From a virus: a stretch of 38,317 nt of DNA. Below are positions 18,501-27,888 of this stretch, piece after piece. The position numbers and the translations under genes are program-made. The notes under the pieces were generated by a model. That model was not told the DNA's origin and did no database searches. It was given only the letters and a program-made list of their open reading frames with translations. The stretch covers positions 1-38,317 of the IMG/VR virus record IMGVR_UViG_3300032753_000083, one strand, 5' to 3'. Positions within the stretch are counted from its first letter, which is position 1, and every line of letters begins with the position of its first letter.

Positions 18501-21500
18501 GACGAACTTCGTGGTACTGTTGTACAACCAGCAAATGCTAACTTAAACTTAGTTAATGATAGACCAAAATCTATTAACTCATTAACACGTATTCAAAGTT
18601 TAATTCCAAACTTGTTACAAAATACAGTTATAACAGGAACAACTGGAAATACACAAGTACTAGCGACTACAGCCACAACTGGAACAGGTACAGTTGCAAC
18701 AATTAGTTTTGCAACTCAAACATCTGCACCATTTGTTGTAGGACAATACATTACAGTTAGCGGTGTAACTCCAAGTGGTTATAACGGAAGTTATGTTGTC
18801 ACAGCAGTAACAACAAATAGTGTAAGCTATGCAAACACAACAACTGCAAGCCAATCAGTTGCAGGTATTGTAAGTAGTCAAGTAACAGGATTGCCAGCAG
18901 GTGATGTTGGTAGTACAACTGCGGTAAACACAGTAAACACAAACGTACAGTTAATCAATAACATGATTTACAACGGTTTACCACAAACTCCTGCATTTAG
19001 TATTCCTGCCGTAACTAACTATAACACATATTATTTGAATGGATTTAGTTATGGTGTAACACAATTACAAAATAACTATAACTTTATCAAAGCAGAAATT
19101 GCGGCCTACTTAAACACATATTATAGTTCTGTATGGACTACATTTGGTAGCACAAACCAAACAGAAACTTTACGTGATGTTGGTTTTGTAGTAGACGGAT
19201 TACAATATGATATGGCTTATGGTTGTAACAACCAAAGTATCATCAATGGTAGTTCATACTATTCCTTGAATATTCCACAAATTTTAACAGCATATAGTCC
19301 AGCGACAGTTGGCGCATTACAAAGATTACAAGCAATCGTAAGTCAGATTGTTCAAGGTCAATCAGTTACAGCTACTTCTGGTAACAGCGTAACACAGTCA
19401 ACTGGTGGTAGTGCTGGTTCTGCGGCGGCTGGTGCATTTGCTGGAGCTCGTGTTGCTGACGTAATTTACTGGTTACAAAACGGTTATGCAAACTCAACTG
19501 TTAATAATATTACTGGTTCAATTAGCGGAACAACATTGACAGTTACAGCGGCTACATCGACTGTAGCTACTGGTGCGTTGTTAACTGGTACAGTATTAAC
19601 AACAACTGCAACAGCTACTAACAGTGGTACAGGTTTAGTATCTCTAGCTAGTACTACTGGCTTGTCAGCTGGTATGGCTATTACATTTACCGCAACATAC
19701 GGTTCTGGTAACCAATCAACATTTGGTGGGTTGTCACAAACAACTTATACAATTAACACAGTTTCAGCAGGTTCAGGTGTTACATTATACAACTATGGCA
19801 CATCAACACCTGCAACATTAACAACTGGTACAGGCTTAATGACTGCAACAGCAGGCGTTGCACCAGGTACTTATATTGTTAACCAAATTACAAGTATAGC
19901 AAGTGCCCAAGCCGCAACTACATTAGCAAGCGGTGGTTCAAGTGGTACTAACACATTTGTAGTATCAAGTGCAACTGGTATTGCGGCAGGTCAACTTGTA
20001 ACAGGTACTGGTATTCCAGCTGGTTCATATGTTATTTCAACATATACTTCTGGAACAACTGTTACTCTTGTTACAGCGGCAGGTGCTCCAAGCAACTTTA
20101 CAACTAACGGTTCCGGTGCATACTTATTCTACCCAGCAGGTTCAACAGGTACTTACACAGTTAACGTAAGTCAAACTATTACTGGTATTGCATTATCAAC
20201 TAACGCAACATTTACTCCAATCACATCTGGTGCATTTAGTTTCGCAAGTTCAACAGCATTGCAAACAGCTTACAATGCTTTAGTTGCACGTCAAAGCGAA
20301 ATTGCATCAGACGCTCAAGCATGGGTGGCAAAATACAATCAAGCATACAATATTAGTGCAACATTAAGTAACCGCGATGCTGGTTATATTTCAACTGCAT
20401 TAGCGTATGACATTTTGTTTGGATCAAACTTTAACAGTATTGCTTGTGGTCGTGCATTTAACCGTTTGAATACAAGTGCTCAAGCGTTGTTAGCAAACAC
20501 AAATAATGAATTGTATGCAACAACTGGTGCAATTACATTTATTGGATTCAAAGCGAAAGAAATCGCGGCAAGCGGTGCAACAGTTCAAGCAAGTACATTG
20601 ATTGATGATATTGTAACTAAGATTAACGGACAAGTTACAACTACATTGTCTACCGCTACAACAAGTACAAACGTATTAACAGTAGCAAGTACAACCGGTA
20701 TGGCAGTAAACATGCCAATCACATTCACCGGATTGCCAAGCCCAATCACAACAACTGCTACAATTACAGCTACTTCAACTAACTTAATTACTGTTGCCAA
20801 CTCAACAGGATTTGCTGTTGGACAACAAATTTACTTTACTAGTACAGTATTTGGTAACATTGTTCCAAGTCAATTGTATTACATTGCAAGTTTAAGTGGT
20901 AGCACTATCACCGTAAGTTTAACTTACGGTGGCGCCGCAGTTGCATTGGTTAACGGTACTGGTTCTATGAACGTTACAGTTAATAATGCTGGCGGTTTAT
21001 GGAACAATAACACCTATTGGATCAACAGCATTCCAAGCGGAACAACTATTACTATTACAAACAGTTTCAAGAGCGGAACTCCATACACAATTACTAACAC
21101 AGTAACAAGTATGACAGCCGCAGTTACAGCAGGTGCAACAGTCACATGGCCATATTCAAATAACCCAATGATTAACGGATCATTAACATATAATGATACA
21201 TTAACGACCATTCAGGGTGCTGAAATTTTACGTGCAAATATCTCATTCCTTGCATACGAAGCCGCGGCTTATACTCTTGCAAGTTATGGTGGTACAGTAA
21301 CAGCTACTACATCAAGCACAAACGTATTCACAACAAGCAGTAATCACAACTTTGTGGTTGGAGACCCAGTTGTGTTTAGCGGAACTGTAGCTGGCGGTGT
21401 TGTTGCAGGAACTACATATTATGTGTTGACAGTTCCAAACTCAACTACATTCTCAGTAAGTTCTACTCAAGCAGGTACAGGAACCCAAGCCGCATTGTCA

Positions 21501-24500
21501 TTGACTACAACATCTAGCGATAGTTTCACAGTAAGCTATTACTACAATACTGCTAAGTGTGTACGTGATACTACAAACTTTATTAACGCATTGATATATG
21601 ACTTAAATTACACAGGTAACTATAAGTCAATGAGAGCGGCTGAGCTTTATGTTAATGCTATTACAGGTTCGTTGACACAAAACTTCTACCTAGTAAGAAA
21701 TGCTTGCGGTATACGTAACCAAACAATGAACGGTTTGACAGGCACACTAAGTTCTGCAAACGCTTATGGTACAAAACGTCCAACAGCAGGTGCTTATACA
21801 AGTTTAGATCCAGGATTTGGTCCAAACGATAGTAACTCATGGGTATTCTCACGTAGTACATTCGTACAAAACTGTACAATGTTTGGATATGCATGTTCTG
21901 GTGCAAAAGTTGACGGAGCATTACACGCTGGCGGTTACAAGTCGATGGTTGCTAACGACTATACTTGTGTAATTGGTGATGGTATTGGTTGGTGGACAAC
22001 AGGTACCGGTTCATTATCAGAACTTGTTTCAGTGTTTAACTACTACTCATACGCAGGTTACTTGAGTGAGCTAGGCGGACGCATTCGTGCTACTAACGGT
22101 AACAGCTCATATGGTACATACGGTGTTATTGCTGAAGGCGTTGATACATACGAAACTCCAATTTACGGTACAGTAAACAACAGAAGTTTTGGTCCACAAA
22201 TTACCAACGTACTTACAGATAGTACAACACAAATTTTACGTCTAGAGTATGAAAATGCCGGACAAAACTATACAAACGCCGTACCAGTAGTAAGCGGATC
22301 TGGTTACAACATTATTTCATATCAAGATGAATATCGCGATGCCGCAGTATTTGAAACACGTTTAATCGACCTTAACAATGGTCAAGGTGTTGGCGGTTCA
22401 GCTTATGTTAGCGCAGTAAACGTTGGTCAAACTAATACATTAGGTGTTGGTTACCATCAAATTGCGGCGGCTGATACAGCATTGACTAGTGCATACAACG
22501 GTATGAGAATCTTAATTACTGCTGGTACAGGTGTTGGACAATATGCAAATATTTTAACATACACTAACGGTAGTAAAATTGCACAGATTGTTCGTCCAAC
22601 ATTTGTAACATTAACAGTTACAGGTTCAACAACTACAGTATTGCAAGTTGCAAGTACAAGTACATTATATGTAAATCAACCAATATACCTAAGTGCAACA
22701 ACAGCTGGTGTGTTTAGTGCGTACACAGTTTACTATGTACAGTCTATTCCTAACTTAACAACATTCACATTAAGCGCAACATCAAACGGTGCGGCAATTA
22801 CTGGTTTAACATCAACAAGCGCACAAACTATTAGTTTATATGCCGCTGGTTGGGACCATGTTGTTCCAGGAACACCAATCAATAATACAACTGACTTAAC
22901 AAGTGCTTATATTATTGAACCGGCAGTTTCATATACAAGCCCAGGTTATACTGCTACTGCAAGAACATTAAGTTCAAGTGTAAACTGGAGTTCTGTGGCA
23001 TCCGGTGCAGGGTACTACATGGCTGTTGCTACAGCTAGTACTGCAACAGCATACAGCACAACTGGTAAAACATGGACAGCAGGTGGAGCATTGCCAAGTT
23101 CGACAACATGGAATAACGTTGTATTTGGCGGCGGATCTGGCGCTCAAGCAACTGTTACATTAGGCGGTTTTGGTGGATCTGGTGCAGTATTAACAGCAAC
23201 TTTAGGATCTGGATTAACAGCAGGTCAGGTTGTTAGTGTAACTGTTGTTAACGGTGGATATAACTACACAACAGCACCAACAGTTCAATTTGTTGGTTCT
23301 GGTACAGGAGCGGCCGCAACAGCAGTTGTTCTTAACGGTGTAATTCAATCGGTCACTGTTACAGTTAACGGTTCTGGTTATGCTTCAGCTCCAACAGTTA
23401 ACGTAGTAACAAGTGCAGTAACAGCAGTAACTCCAATTACATGGGGACGTGGTTATCAAACAACTCCAACAGTTGTTATTGCTCCTCCATTCAGCGGTAC
23501 AGTTTGGAGTAACGGTGGAAGTGTAACAAGTGGACAATATTACTATTACTACTATGCTACAACACAAGCAACTAACTACTACCTTGCAACATCAAGCGGA
23601 ACATTTAGTTCAACACCTCCATCATTCACATCTGGTACAGGTGCATCAGGAACTTATGGTGTAAACTTAACTTATGTCGGTACACAAGCAACTGTAACAC
23701 CGACATTGACTAATACAGGTGTAAGTAGCTATGCTATTAACCAAATTGGTTATGGTTATACAAGCACACCAACTATTACAATTACAGACTTAGCGGCAAA
23801 ATTTGTTGCAATTTCTGGAACTACTGCAACTGCATATCTTGCTCCGAGTAGCATTGGATCTGCATGGACAGCAGGCAACGGTTTACCAACAGCAGGCTTT
23901 ACAGGCCTAGCATATGGTAACGGTGTATATGTTGCTGTTGGTATCTATTCAGGAACTAGTGCTATTGCATCGAGTACTGATGGTATTACTTGGGTTAACA
24001 GAACTGCTCCAGGCGTTGCTACTCAAGTATACAGTTCTGTAGCATTTGGACAAATGGGCCCAGGATCAAGCGCAACAACAACAGGTATGTTTGTTGCAGT
24101 TACATCTGGTTCTAACGTAACAGCCTATAGTACAAACGGCGTTTCATGGGTAGCTGGCGGTAACTTACCAAGTGTTGCTAGCTGGTCAAGTGTAACATAC
24201 GGTAACGGACGTTTTGTTGCAGTAGCATCTGGTAGCAACTTAACTGCTTACAGTAACAACGGTGGTGTTACATGGTATGCAAGTACAGCTAACGGCGGAT
24301 CAAACTTACCATTATCACAAAACTGGAGTGGTGTAAAATACGCAGAAGGATTGTTTGTAGCAACAGCTACTAGCCCAACTCCAACAGTTACTACAACTAC
24401 TCCTGTTTCAAACGTGATTACTTTGTCAAGTACAGCTGGTATTAACATTGGTAACACTTTTGTACCAACAGCAGTAACACAAAGTACAACAGCAACAGCA

Positions 24501-27500
24501 AGTTCTAACTCTACTGCAAGTAATAATAACGCAATTATTATTCCAACAACTACAACAGCTGGTACAGTTTTAAGTCCAATGGGAACAACAACTGGTACAT
24601 GGCTTGCAGGTATGGCATTAACTAGTACTGGTACTGTAACATCTGGTACCTGGGTAACTGCTCTTAATGCTGGTACAGTAACAACAACCGGTATTGCAAG
24701 TACTGTTGCAAGTACAACAGGTACAATTGGTGCATCAATTACAGGTTCAGGTACATTTGCCAGTCCATGGGTTGCAACAATTAGCGGTTTAAGTAGTGTT
24801 GCAACATTCGTAGTTGGCGCACAAATTACTGCAACATCAGGAACAGGTACATTATATGGTAGTACACCAACTAGTGTAACAGTAACAAGTATTGTTAACT
24901 CAACAACTATTACATATTCTGTAGTTGGCGGTACAACACCAACAGCAGGTACAGTAACCAACATCAGTCAAACTGTATTGACAGCAAGCGCATCGAGCAA
25001 CTTGTTACCAGGTATGGCTTTAACTGGCGGTGCTGTAACAGCAAGTTATGTAGCTGGACAGATTAGTTCAACAGGTACAGCATTAGCAACAGCATTGTTC
25101 ACTGGAACAACTGGAACTAACACAATCGTTCTAAGTTCGTTCACAGTTGGTACTATTGCTTCTGTGGCAGTTGGACAATTTGTTGCTCCAATAGCAGGTA
25201 TTCCAGCTAACACATTTGTTACAGCGGTTAACACAACTACAAGCACAATCACTATTAGTGCTAACTTGTATAGTTCAATTTCTGGATCAACTAGCACTTA
25301 TGCGGCTGGTACTGGTGCTGGAACTTATGCGTTAACTCCGTTAACAACTGGTACAATTACTGGAACACCAACTACAGGTACAAGTTATTCAGTAAGTATT
25401 ACTCAAACACAGGCCGCGGCTACTGTAACCGGTACGCAAAACTCAATTACAGTTGGTAGTACAGCTGGTATGGTTGCAGGCGAATCAATTGTATTCACTG
25501 GAACAAGTTTTGGTAACATTGTAGCAAGCACAACATACTACATTACTGAAGTTATTAGCTCAACATTGTTATCAGTTAGTTCAACTTACGGTGGTACAAA
25601 CTTTGTAGTAACTGCTGGTTCAGGTACAATGACTGCAACTGCTGGTTCTGTACTAGGCGGTTTAACTTCAGGTACAACATATTATGTTGTAAGTGTAAGT
25701 GGTAACCAAATTACAGTAAGTTTAAGTAACACATTAACTCCAGTATACTCTGTATCAAGTGGTAACGGTTCATGGAATAGCTTAACTGGTAACAACTTTG
25801 CGGCAACAAGTTGGGATGGTTTAAACTGGACTCAACAGTTATTGCCAACAAACGCAAGTTGGAGTGCTCCAGCATTTGGTAATATTCAAGCAAGTAACGT
25901 TGGATATAATCCATTATGGGTAACACTAGCACAGGCTGTACCTGGTACAATTATTTCTGTAGCAAGTTCATCTGGTACAACATTAACTTTAGGCTCTGCG
26001 GCTACACTAGTTGCAGGCCAAGCAATTACATTTGGTACAAGTTTTGGTAACATTGTTGCTGGAACAATTTACTATGTACAAGCATCCATTACTTCAAGTA
26101 CAAGTTTAACAATTAGTGCAACATACCTAGGAGGTGCGTTCACAGTTGGAACAGCATCTATTGCAAGTATTGGTACTGTTCTATCTACAACTACTGCGGC
26201 AAGTATGCATACTGGCGCAACACCATTAGGTCGTGCAAAAGTAGCAAGTGGTGCAATTACTGAAATTCGTATGATTGAACCAGGTAGCGGTTTCCCTAAA
26301 GGTAACGTTACTGCAACTACATCAGGAACTAACATTATTACTGTAGATAATACAGAAAACTTAATTGCTTTACAACCAGTAGAGTTTAATACAGTTAGTG
26401 CTGGAGGTTTATCAGTTCAAACAACTTACTATGTAATTGGTTCAAGCATTACTTCTAACTCGTTCCAAGTTGCGGCATCGGCGGCTCTAGCGACAATTGG
26501 TACAGCAGTAACTTTAACAACAAGTAGTCCAACTGGAATGATTTATACGGCTAGTCCGATTGTAACTATTACTGATCCAAACCACGTTAATACTGCGGCT
26601 ACTCGTGTACGTACAGGCGACGGTGTACTAGGTAACCCAAGTTTCCCTAACCGTGGTGCTGGTAACGCGACTGCAACTGCAAGTTCAGGTGGTGATGGTT
26701 ATGCAGATATCTATCAAAACACAGCATACATTAACATCGCTGGATTATATGCAATTCCACAAGCTGGTGCAAACGTACAGTTCTCAAATATTCCAAATGC
26801 TTGGTACAAACTAGTTATTGTAACCAACCAGTTGGGACAAGCAGGAAACTACACAGCACAGTTCCAAGTTAGCCCAAGTTTAACAACTTACCTTGCTCCA
26901 AACCATGGTGTACTAGTTACAACAAGATTGAAGTACAGTCAGGTTCGTTTAACTGGACATGACTTCTTGTATGTAGGTTCGGGTAACCAAACACAAACAA
27001 ACTATCCAAACGTTACAACTGCTAACGCAATACAAGCCAACCAAACATTCCCAAATATTGGTGGTCGTGTGTTCTTTACAGCTACTGACCAAGACGGTAA
27101 CTTTAACGTTGGTAACTTGTTCGGTGTACAACAAGCGACTGGTACTGCTACATTGAATGCTAACGCATTTAACTTAGCTGGTTTGCAGAGCTTGACACTT
27201 GGTTCTGTTAACTTAGGAGTTGGTTCAGCAACTATTACACAATTTAGTACTGATCCTTACTTTACTGCTAACAGTGACAACATTCTACCAACACAAAAGG
27301 CTATTAAGAGCTTTATTACAGCCCAAATTGGTGGCGGATCAAGTAGTTTGAACGTAAATACACTAACATCTGGTCAAATCTATGTTGCAAATAACAGCAT
27401 TTCTAACATTAACGGAACCCAGATTTATGTCAGCAGTAAAATGCTGTTCACAGGCGGAATTGATGGGGCACCTGTTGCTCTTGTATTCTTTGCATCAAGA

Positions 27501-27503
27501 TAA
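15540..27503 (+). CDS. Giant modular fibre/adhesin, paralogue 2 (3987 aa)
   Basis: One uninterrupted frame of 12 kb, with AGAGGAA upstream. The scaffold parallels the preceding gene: seven chitin-binding-type repeats (residues about 10-650), a pectin-lyase-like beta-helix (IFVKTGTYNEVLPIVVPA, IIGDELRG, later GIRNQTMNGLTG and GGRIRATNGNSSYGTYGVIA), Asp-box-like repeats near residues 2480-2930, and the same C-terminal TATDQDGNFNVGNLFGVQQ and ILPTQKAI. It is longer mainly because about 1000 residues are inserted in the beta-helix after DELRGTVVQP (about 18530-21685), with more further on. Family B cassettes lie near 16720-16935, 17775-18010, 19600-19850, 20640-20970 (two), 21296-21530, 22610-22840, 25430-25700, 25965-26175 and 26310-26540. 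Another widespread module (GGYNYTTAPTVQF type) lies near 23190-23410. Likely a very long fibre or sheet-like adhesin. Confidence 0.75.
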   Translation: MAEFKLGRIKFVYQGTWTIGTSYVVDDVVTVGGKTYICTQSNTASALFATDLNSGYWSIVADGSRWTGNWANSTYYLVGDQVLYGGIIYQCTTAHTSASSTATLTATAATANGTTATITFNALSSNIQPFLVGASITVSGFTAQSAFNGTYTVTACTPTTVSYALSQTLTGTVMGTVSGTGTLGLEVNQTSWTAFANNLNWTNTWSTNTRYKVRDLVSYGGYTYLCNTAHVSANTTASGLEANQSSWDVFNAGIAYQGAWSGSSVHYRLNDIVKYGASLWICTTPHTSTSTFATANFSVFVNGLEYVTGSWSGSTTYVTGDIVNYGGNLYTAIAVNTNQIPSTQSASWQIFNQGFSFVGDWSNALSYKVGQVVRQGGYTYLCTADNTVLTITATATTSGTNSVTVSSTTGLAAGVPIIFTGTSFGNITSGTQFYILSVIDSTHITLSATSGGAVLNVTSATGSLTGVTQVQPPFTGYWTRLNSGIRWNPGTATYTNIAGTNITGSGTGATFDITASKTYYTVTVHSGSAGSGYASTNTIKILGSQVGGISPANDITITVTGVSTGAISTITSTGYSVTWVSGATYVLGDTVYFGANTYICVSAHTSLTGNRPDNDATGAYWNVLASGAESAVLTTQGDMFYYGSTGPTRLPIGTDGQVLRVNGNVPAWQYYGQINNIVYVGPAGVDTVAASQGTSIDKPWATIRYACYQVENGYLNTNSTALLQLNKQFLLKEINNYVYYQYSFNVTGTSSTTLTVGGSSSVAQTTTTNMYVGMPIVFTTSSGSIVAGTVYYVQAIGSSTTFSISATFGGSVFTVGTGTANVGTYSYNQAKTERDTGIIVDGLISDIGRGGTLKTTQAVQAYFATSSSFATNVNSYDIVPFVSALNYLGTLAGNVLANTAPGTNYQTVLGVPSGSRAQQQINTTYTAETTIPARILQLLAIITGPLQLGNTNSLLPAVTPNTTIFVKTGTYNEVLPIVVPAYTAIIGDELRGTVVQPANANLNLVNDRPKSINSLTRIQSLIPNLLQNTVITGTTGNTQVLATTATTGTGTVATISFATQTSAPFVVGQYITVSGVTPSGYNGSYVVTAVTTNSVSYANTTTASQSVAGIVSSQVTGLPAGDVGSTTAVNTVNTNVQLINNMIYNGLPQTPAFSIPAVTNYNTYYLNGFSYGVTQLQNNYNFIKAEIAAYLNTYYSSVWTTFGSTNQTETLRDVGFVVDGLQYDMAYGCNNQSIINGSSYYSLNIPQILTAYSPATVGALQRLQAIVSQIVQGQSVTATSGNSVTQSTGGSAGSAAAGAFAGARVADVIYWLQNGYANSTVNNITGSISGTTLTVTAATSTVATGALLTGTVLTTTATATNSGTGLVSLASTTGLSAGMAITFTATYGSGNQSTFGGLSQTTYTINTVSAGSGVTLYNYGTSTPATLTTGTGLMTATAGVAPGTYIVNQITSIASAQAATTLASGGSSGTNTFVVSSATGIAAGQLVTGTGIPAGSYVISTYTSGTTVTLVTAAGAPSNFTTNGSGAYLFYPAGSTGTYTVNVSQTITGIALSTNATFTPITSGAFSFASSTALQTAYNALVARQSEIASDAQAWVAKYNQAYNISATLSNRDAGYISTALAYDILFGSNFNSIACGRAFNRLNTSAQALLANTNNELYATTGAITFIGFKAKEIAASGATVQASTLIDDIVTKINGQVTTTLSTATTSTNVLTVASTTGMAVNMPITFTGLPSPITTTATITATSTNLITVANSTGFAVGQQIYFTSTVFGNIVPSQLYYIASLSGSTITVSLTYGGAAVALVNGTGSMNVTVNNAGGLWNNNTYWINSIPSGTTITITNSFKSGTPYTITNTVTSMTAAVTAGATVTWPYSNNPMINGSLTYNDTLTTIQGAEILRANISFLAYEAAAYTLASYGGTVTATTSSTNVFTTSSNHNFVVGDPVVFSGTVAGGVVAGTTYYVLTVPNSTTFSVSSTQAGTGTQAALSLTTTSSDSFTVSYYYNTAKCVRDTTNFINALIYDLNYTGNYKSMRAAELYVNAITGSLTQNFYLVRNACGIRNQTMNGLTGTLSSANAYGTKRPTAGAYTSLDPGFGPNDSNSWVFSRSTFVQNCTMFGYACSGAKVDGALHAGGYKSMVANDYTCVIGDGIGWWTTGTGSLSELVSVFNYYSYAGYLSELGGRIRATNGNSSYGTYGVIAEGVDTYETPIYGTVNNRSFGPQITNVLTDSTTQILRLEYENAGQNYTNAVPVVSGSGYNIISYQDEYRDAAVFETRLIDLNNGQGVGGSAYVSAVNVGQTNTLGVGYHQIAAADTALTSAYNGMRILITAGTGVGQYANILTYTNGSKIAQIVRPTFVTLTVTGSTTTVLQVASTSTLYVNQPIYLSATTAGVFSAYTVYYVQSIPNLTTFTLSATSNGAAITGLTSTSAQTISLYAAGWDHVVPGTPINNTTDLTSAYIIEPAVSYTSPGYTATARTLSSSVNWSSVASGAGYYMAVATASTATAYSTTGKTWTAGGALPSSTTWNNVVFGGGSGAQATVTLGGFGGSGAVLTATLGSGLTAGQVVSVTVVNGGYNYTTAPTVQFVGSGTGAAATAVVLNGVIQSVTVTVNGSGYASAPTVNVVTSAVTAVTPITWGRGYQTTPTVVIAPPFSGTVWSNGGSVTSGQYYYYYYATTQATNYYLATSSGTFSSTPPSFTSGTGASGTYGVNLTYVGTQATVTPTLTNTGVSSYAINQIGYGYTSTPTITITDLAAKFVAISGTTATAYLAPSSIGSAWTAGNGLPTAGFTGLAYGNGVYVAVGIYSGTSAIASSTDGITWVNRTAPGVATQVYSSVAFGQMGPGSSATTTGMFVAVTSGSNVTAYSTNGVSWVAGGNLPSVASWSSVTYGNGRFVAVASGSNLTAYSNNGGVTWYASTANGGSNLPLSQNWSGVKYAEGLFVATATSPTPTVTTTTPVSNVITLSSTAGINIGNTFVPTAVTQSTTATASSNSTASNNNAIIIPTTTTAGTVLSPMGTTTGTWLAGMALTSTGTVTSGTWVTALNAGTVTTTGIASTVASTTGTIGASITGSGTFASPWVATISGLSSVATFVVGAQITATSGTGTLYGSTPTSVTVTSIVNSTTITYSVVGGTTPTAGTVTNISQTVLTASASSNLLPGMALTGGAVTASYVAGQISSTGTALATALFTGTTGTNTIVLSSFTVGTIASVAVGQFVAPIAGIPANTFVTAVNTTTSTITISANLYSSISGSTSTYAAGTGAGTYALTPLTTGTITGTPTTGTSYSVSITQTQAAATVTGTQNSITVGSTAGMVAGESIVFTGTSFGNIVASTTYYITEVISSTLLSVSSTYGGTNFVVTAGSGTMTATAGSVLGGLTSGTTYYVVSVSGNQITVSLSNTLTPVYSVSSGNGSWNSLTGNNFAATSWDGLNWTQQLLPTNASWSAPAFGNIQASNVGYNPLWVTLAQAVPGTIISVASSSGTTLTLGSAATLVAGQAITFGTSFGNIVAGTIYYVQASITSSTSLTISATYLGGAFTVGTASIASIGTVLSTTTAASMHTGATPLGRAKVASGAITEIRMIEPGSGFPKGNVTATTSGTNIITVDNTENLIALQPVEFNTVSAGGLSVQTTYYVIGSSITSNSFQVAASAALATIGTAVTLTTSSPTGMIYTASPIVTITDPNHVNTAATRVRTGDGVLGNPSFPNRGAGNATATASSGGDGYADIYQNTAYINIAGLYAIPQAGANVQFSNIPNAWYKLVIVTNQLGQAGNYTAQFQVSPSLTTYLAPNHGVLVTTRLKYSQVRLTGHDFLYVGSGNQTQTNYPNVTTANAIQANQTFPNIGGRVFFTATDQDGNFNVGNLFGVQQATGTATLNANAFNLAGLQSLTLGSVNLGVGSATITQFSTDPYFTANSDNILPTQKAIKSFITAQIGGGSSSLNVNTLTSGQIYVANNSISNINGTQIYVSSKMLFTGGIDGAPVALVFFASR
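15843..16080 (+). repeat. Family A Ig-like cassette, copy 5
   Basis: Contains a VSGFTAQSAFNGTYTVT stretch. It splits the second chitin-binding-like repeat between HTSAS and LGLEVNQTSW. An undisrupted sister repeat in the same protein reads HVSANTTASGLEANQSSW. Confidence 0.7.
17001..17273 (+). repeat. Family C cassette inserted at a precise site
   Basis: About 91 codons with GSGTGATFDIT, GSAGSGYASTNTIKILGS and GGISPANDITITVTGV. It falls between GIRW and the WVSGATYVLGDTVYFG strand of the seventh chitin-binding-like repeat. The paralogous protein reads straight through as GVLWTNRWATGNSYAVGDLV. Confidence 0.7.
18661..18882 (+). repeat. Family A Ig-like cassette, copy 6
   Basis: Contains GVTPSGYNGSYVVTAVTT followed by a SVSYA strand. 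It is part of the large expansion inside the beta-helix region of the 3987-residue protein. Confidence 0.65.
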
Positions 27504-27525
27504 AACATTATTGGAGAAATAAAAA

Positions 27526-27864
27526 ATGGCTGGATCAGGAAATAAAGCAACGACACAATTAAACGCAGGTAGCCAAACAGCTTACAGTTTAATTTACACA
27601 GTACCAACAGGCTACTATGGTGTTTATAACATTTCGTTTACAAACACAAGTAGCTCTGCGGCAACTATCAGATTATATATTGGAGCAAGTACAGCGGGTT
27701 CACAAAACGCAAGCGAATGCTACGAATATCTAACTACAGTTGTAGGCTATGGTGTATTTGAACGTACTGGTATTGTTATGGCCGCAGGTGCTAACATCGT
27801 TGCATCTTCAAGCATTGCCGGTGTGAACGTTAACGTTTACGGCATTGAAACATCAACATCATAA
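27526..27864 (+). CDS. Small beta-sandwich virion protein, paralogue 3 (112 aa)
   Basis: Similar in length and strand pattern to the products at 1528 and 6428: LIYTVPTGYYGVYNISFTNT, a TIRLYIG strand, a MAAGANIVASSS turn region and a final VNVNVYGIETS strand. The start is supported by TTGGAGAA about 9 bp upstream. It sits between the giant fibre and the S74 fibre. Again a small decorating or connecting protein is the simplest guess. No signal peptide, membrane segment or catalytic motif is visible. Confidence 0.6.
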   Translation: MAGSGNKATTQLNAGSQTAYSLIYTVPTGYYGVYNISFTNTSSSAATIRLYIGASTAGSQNASECYEYLTTVVGYGVFERTGIVMAAGANIVASSSIAGVNVNVYGIETSTS

Positions 27865-27888
27865 TCAGGAAATAAGCGAGAATAAAAT

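Noticed and set aside
24248-24964. Long minus-strand open frame (238 codons) opposite the 3987-residue gene, and others like it
   Set aside because: These are Val/Ile/Leu-rich mirror images of Thr/Ser/Gly/Asn codons in the fibre genes, with no ribosome-binding site or family pattern.
7172-27503. Assembly artefact or frameshift as the cause of the giant genes
   Set aside because: Both frames are uninterrupted, share the same domain order and C-terminus, and the extra length falls in recognisable cassettes.
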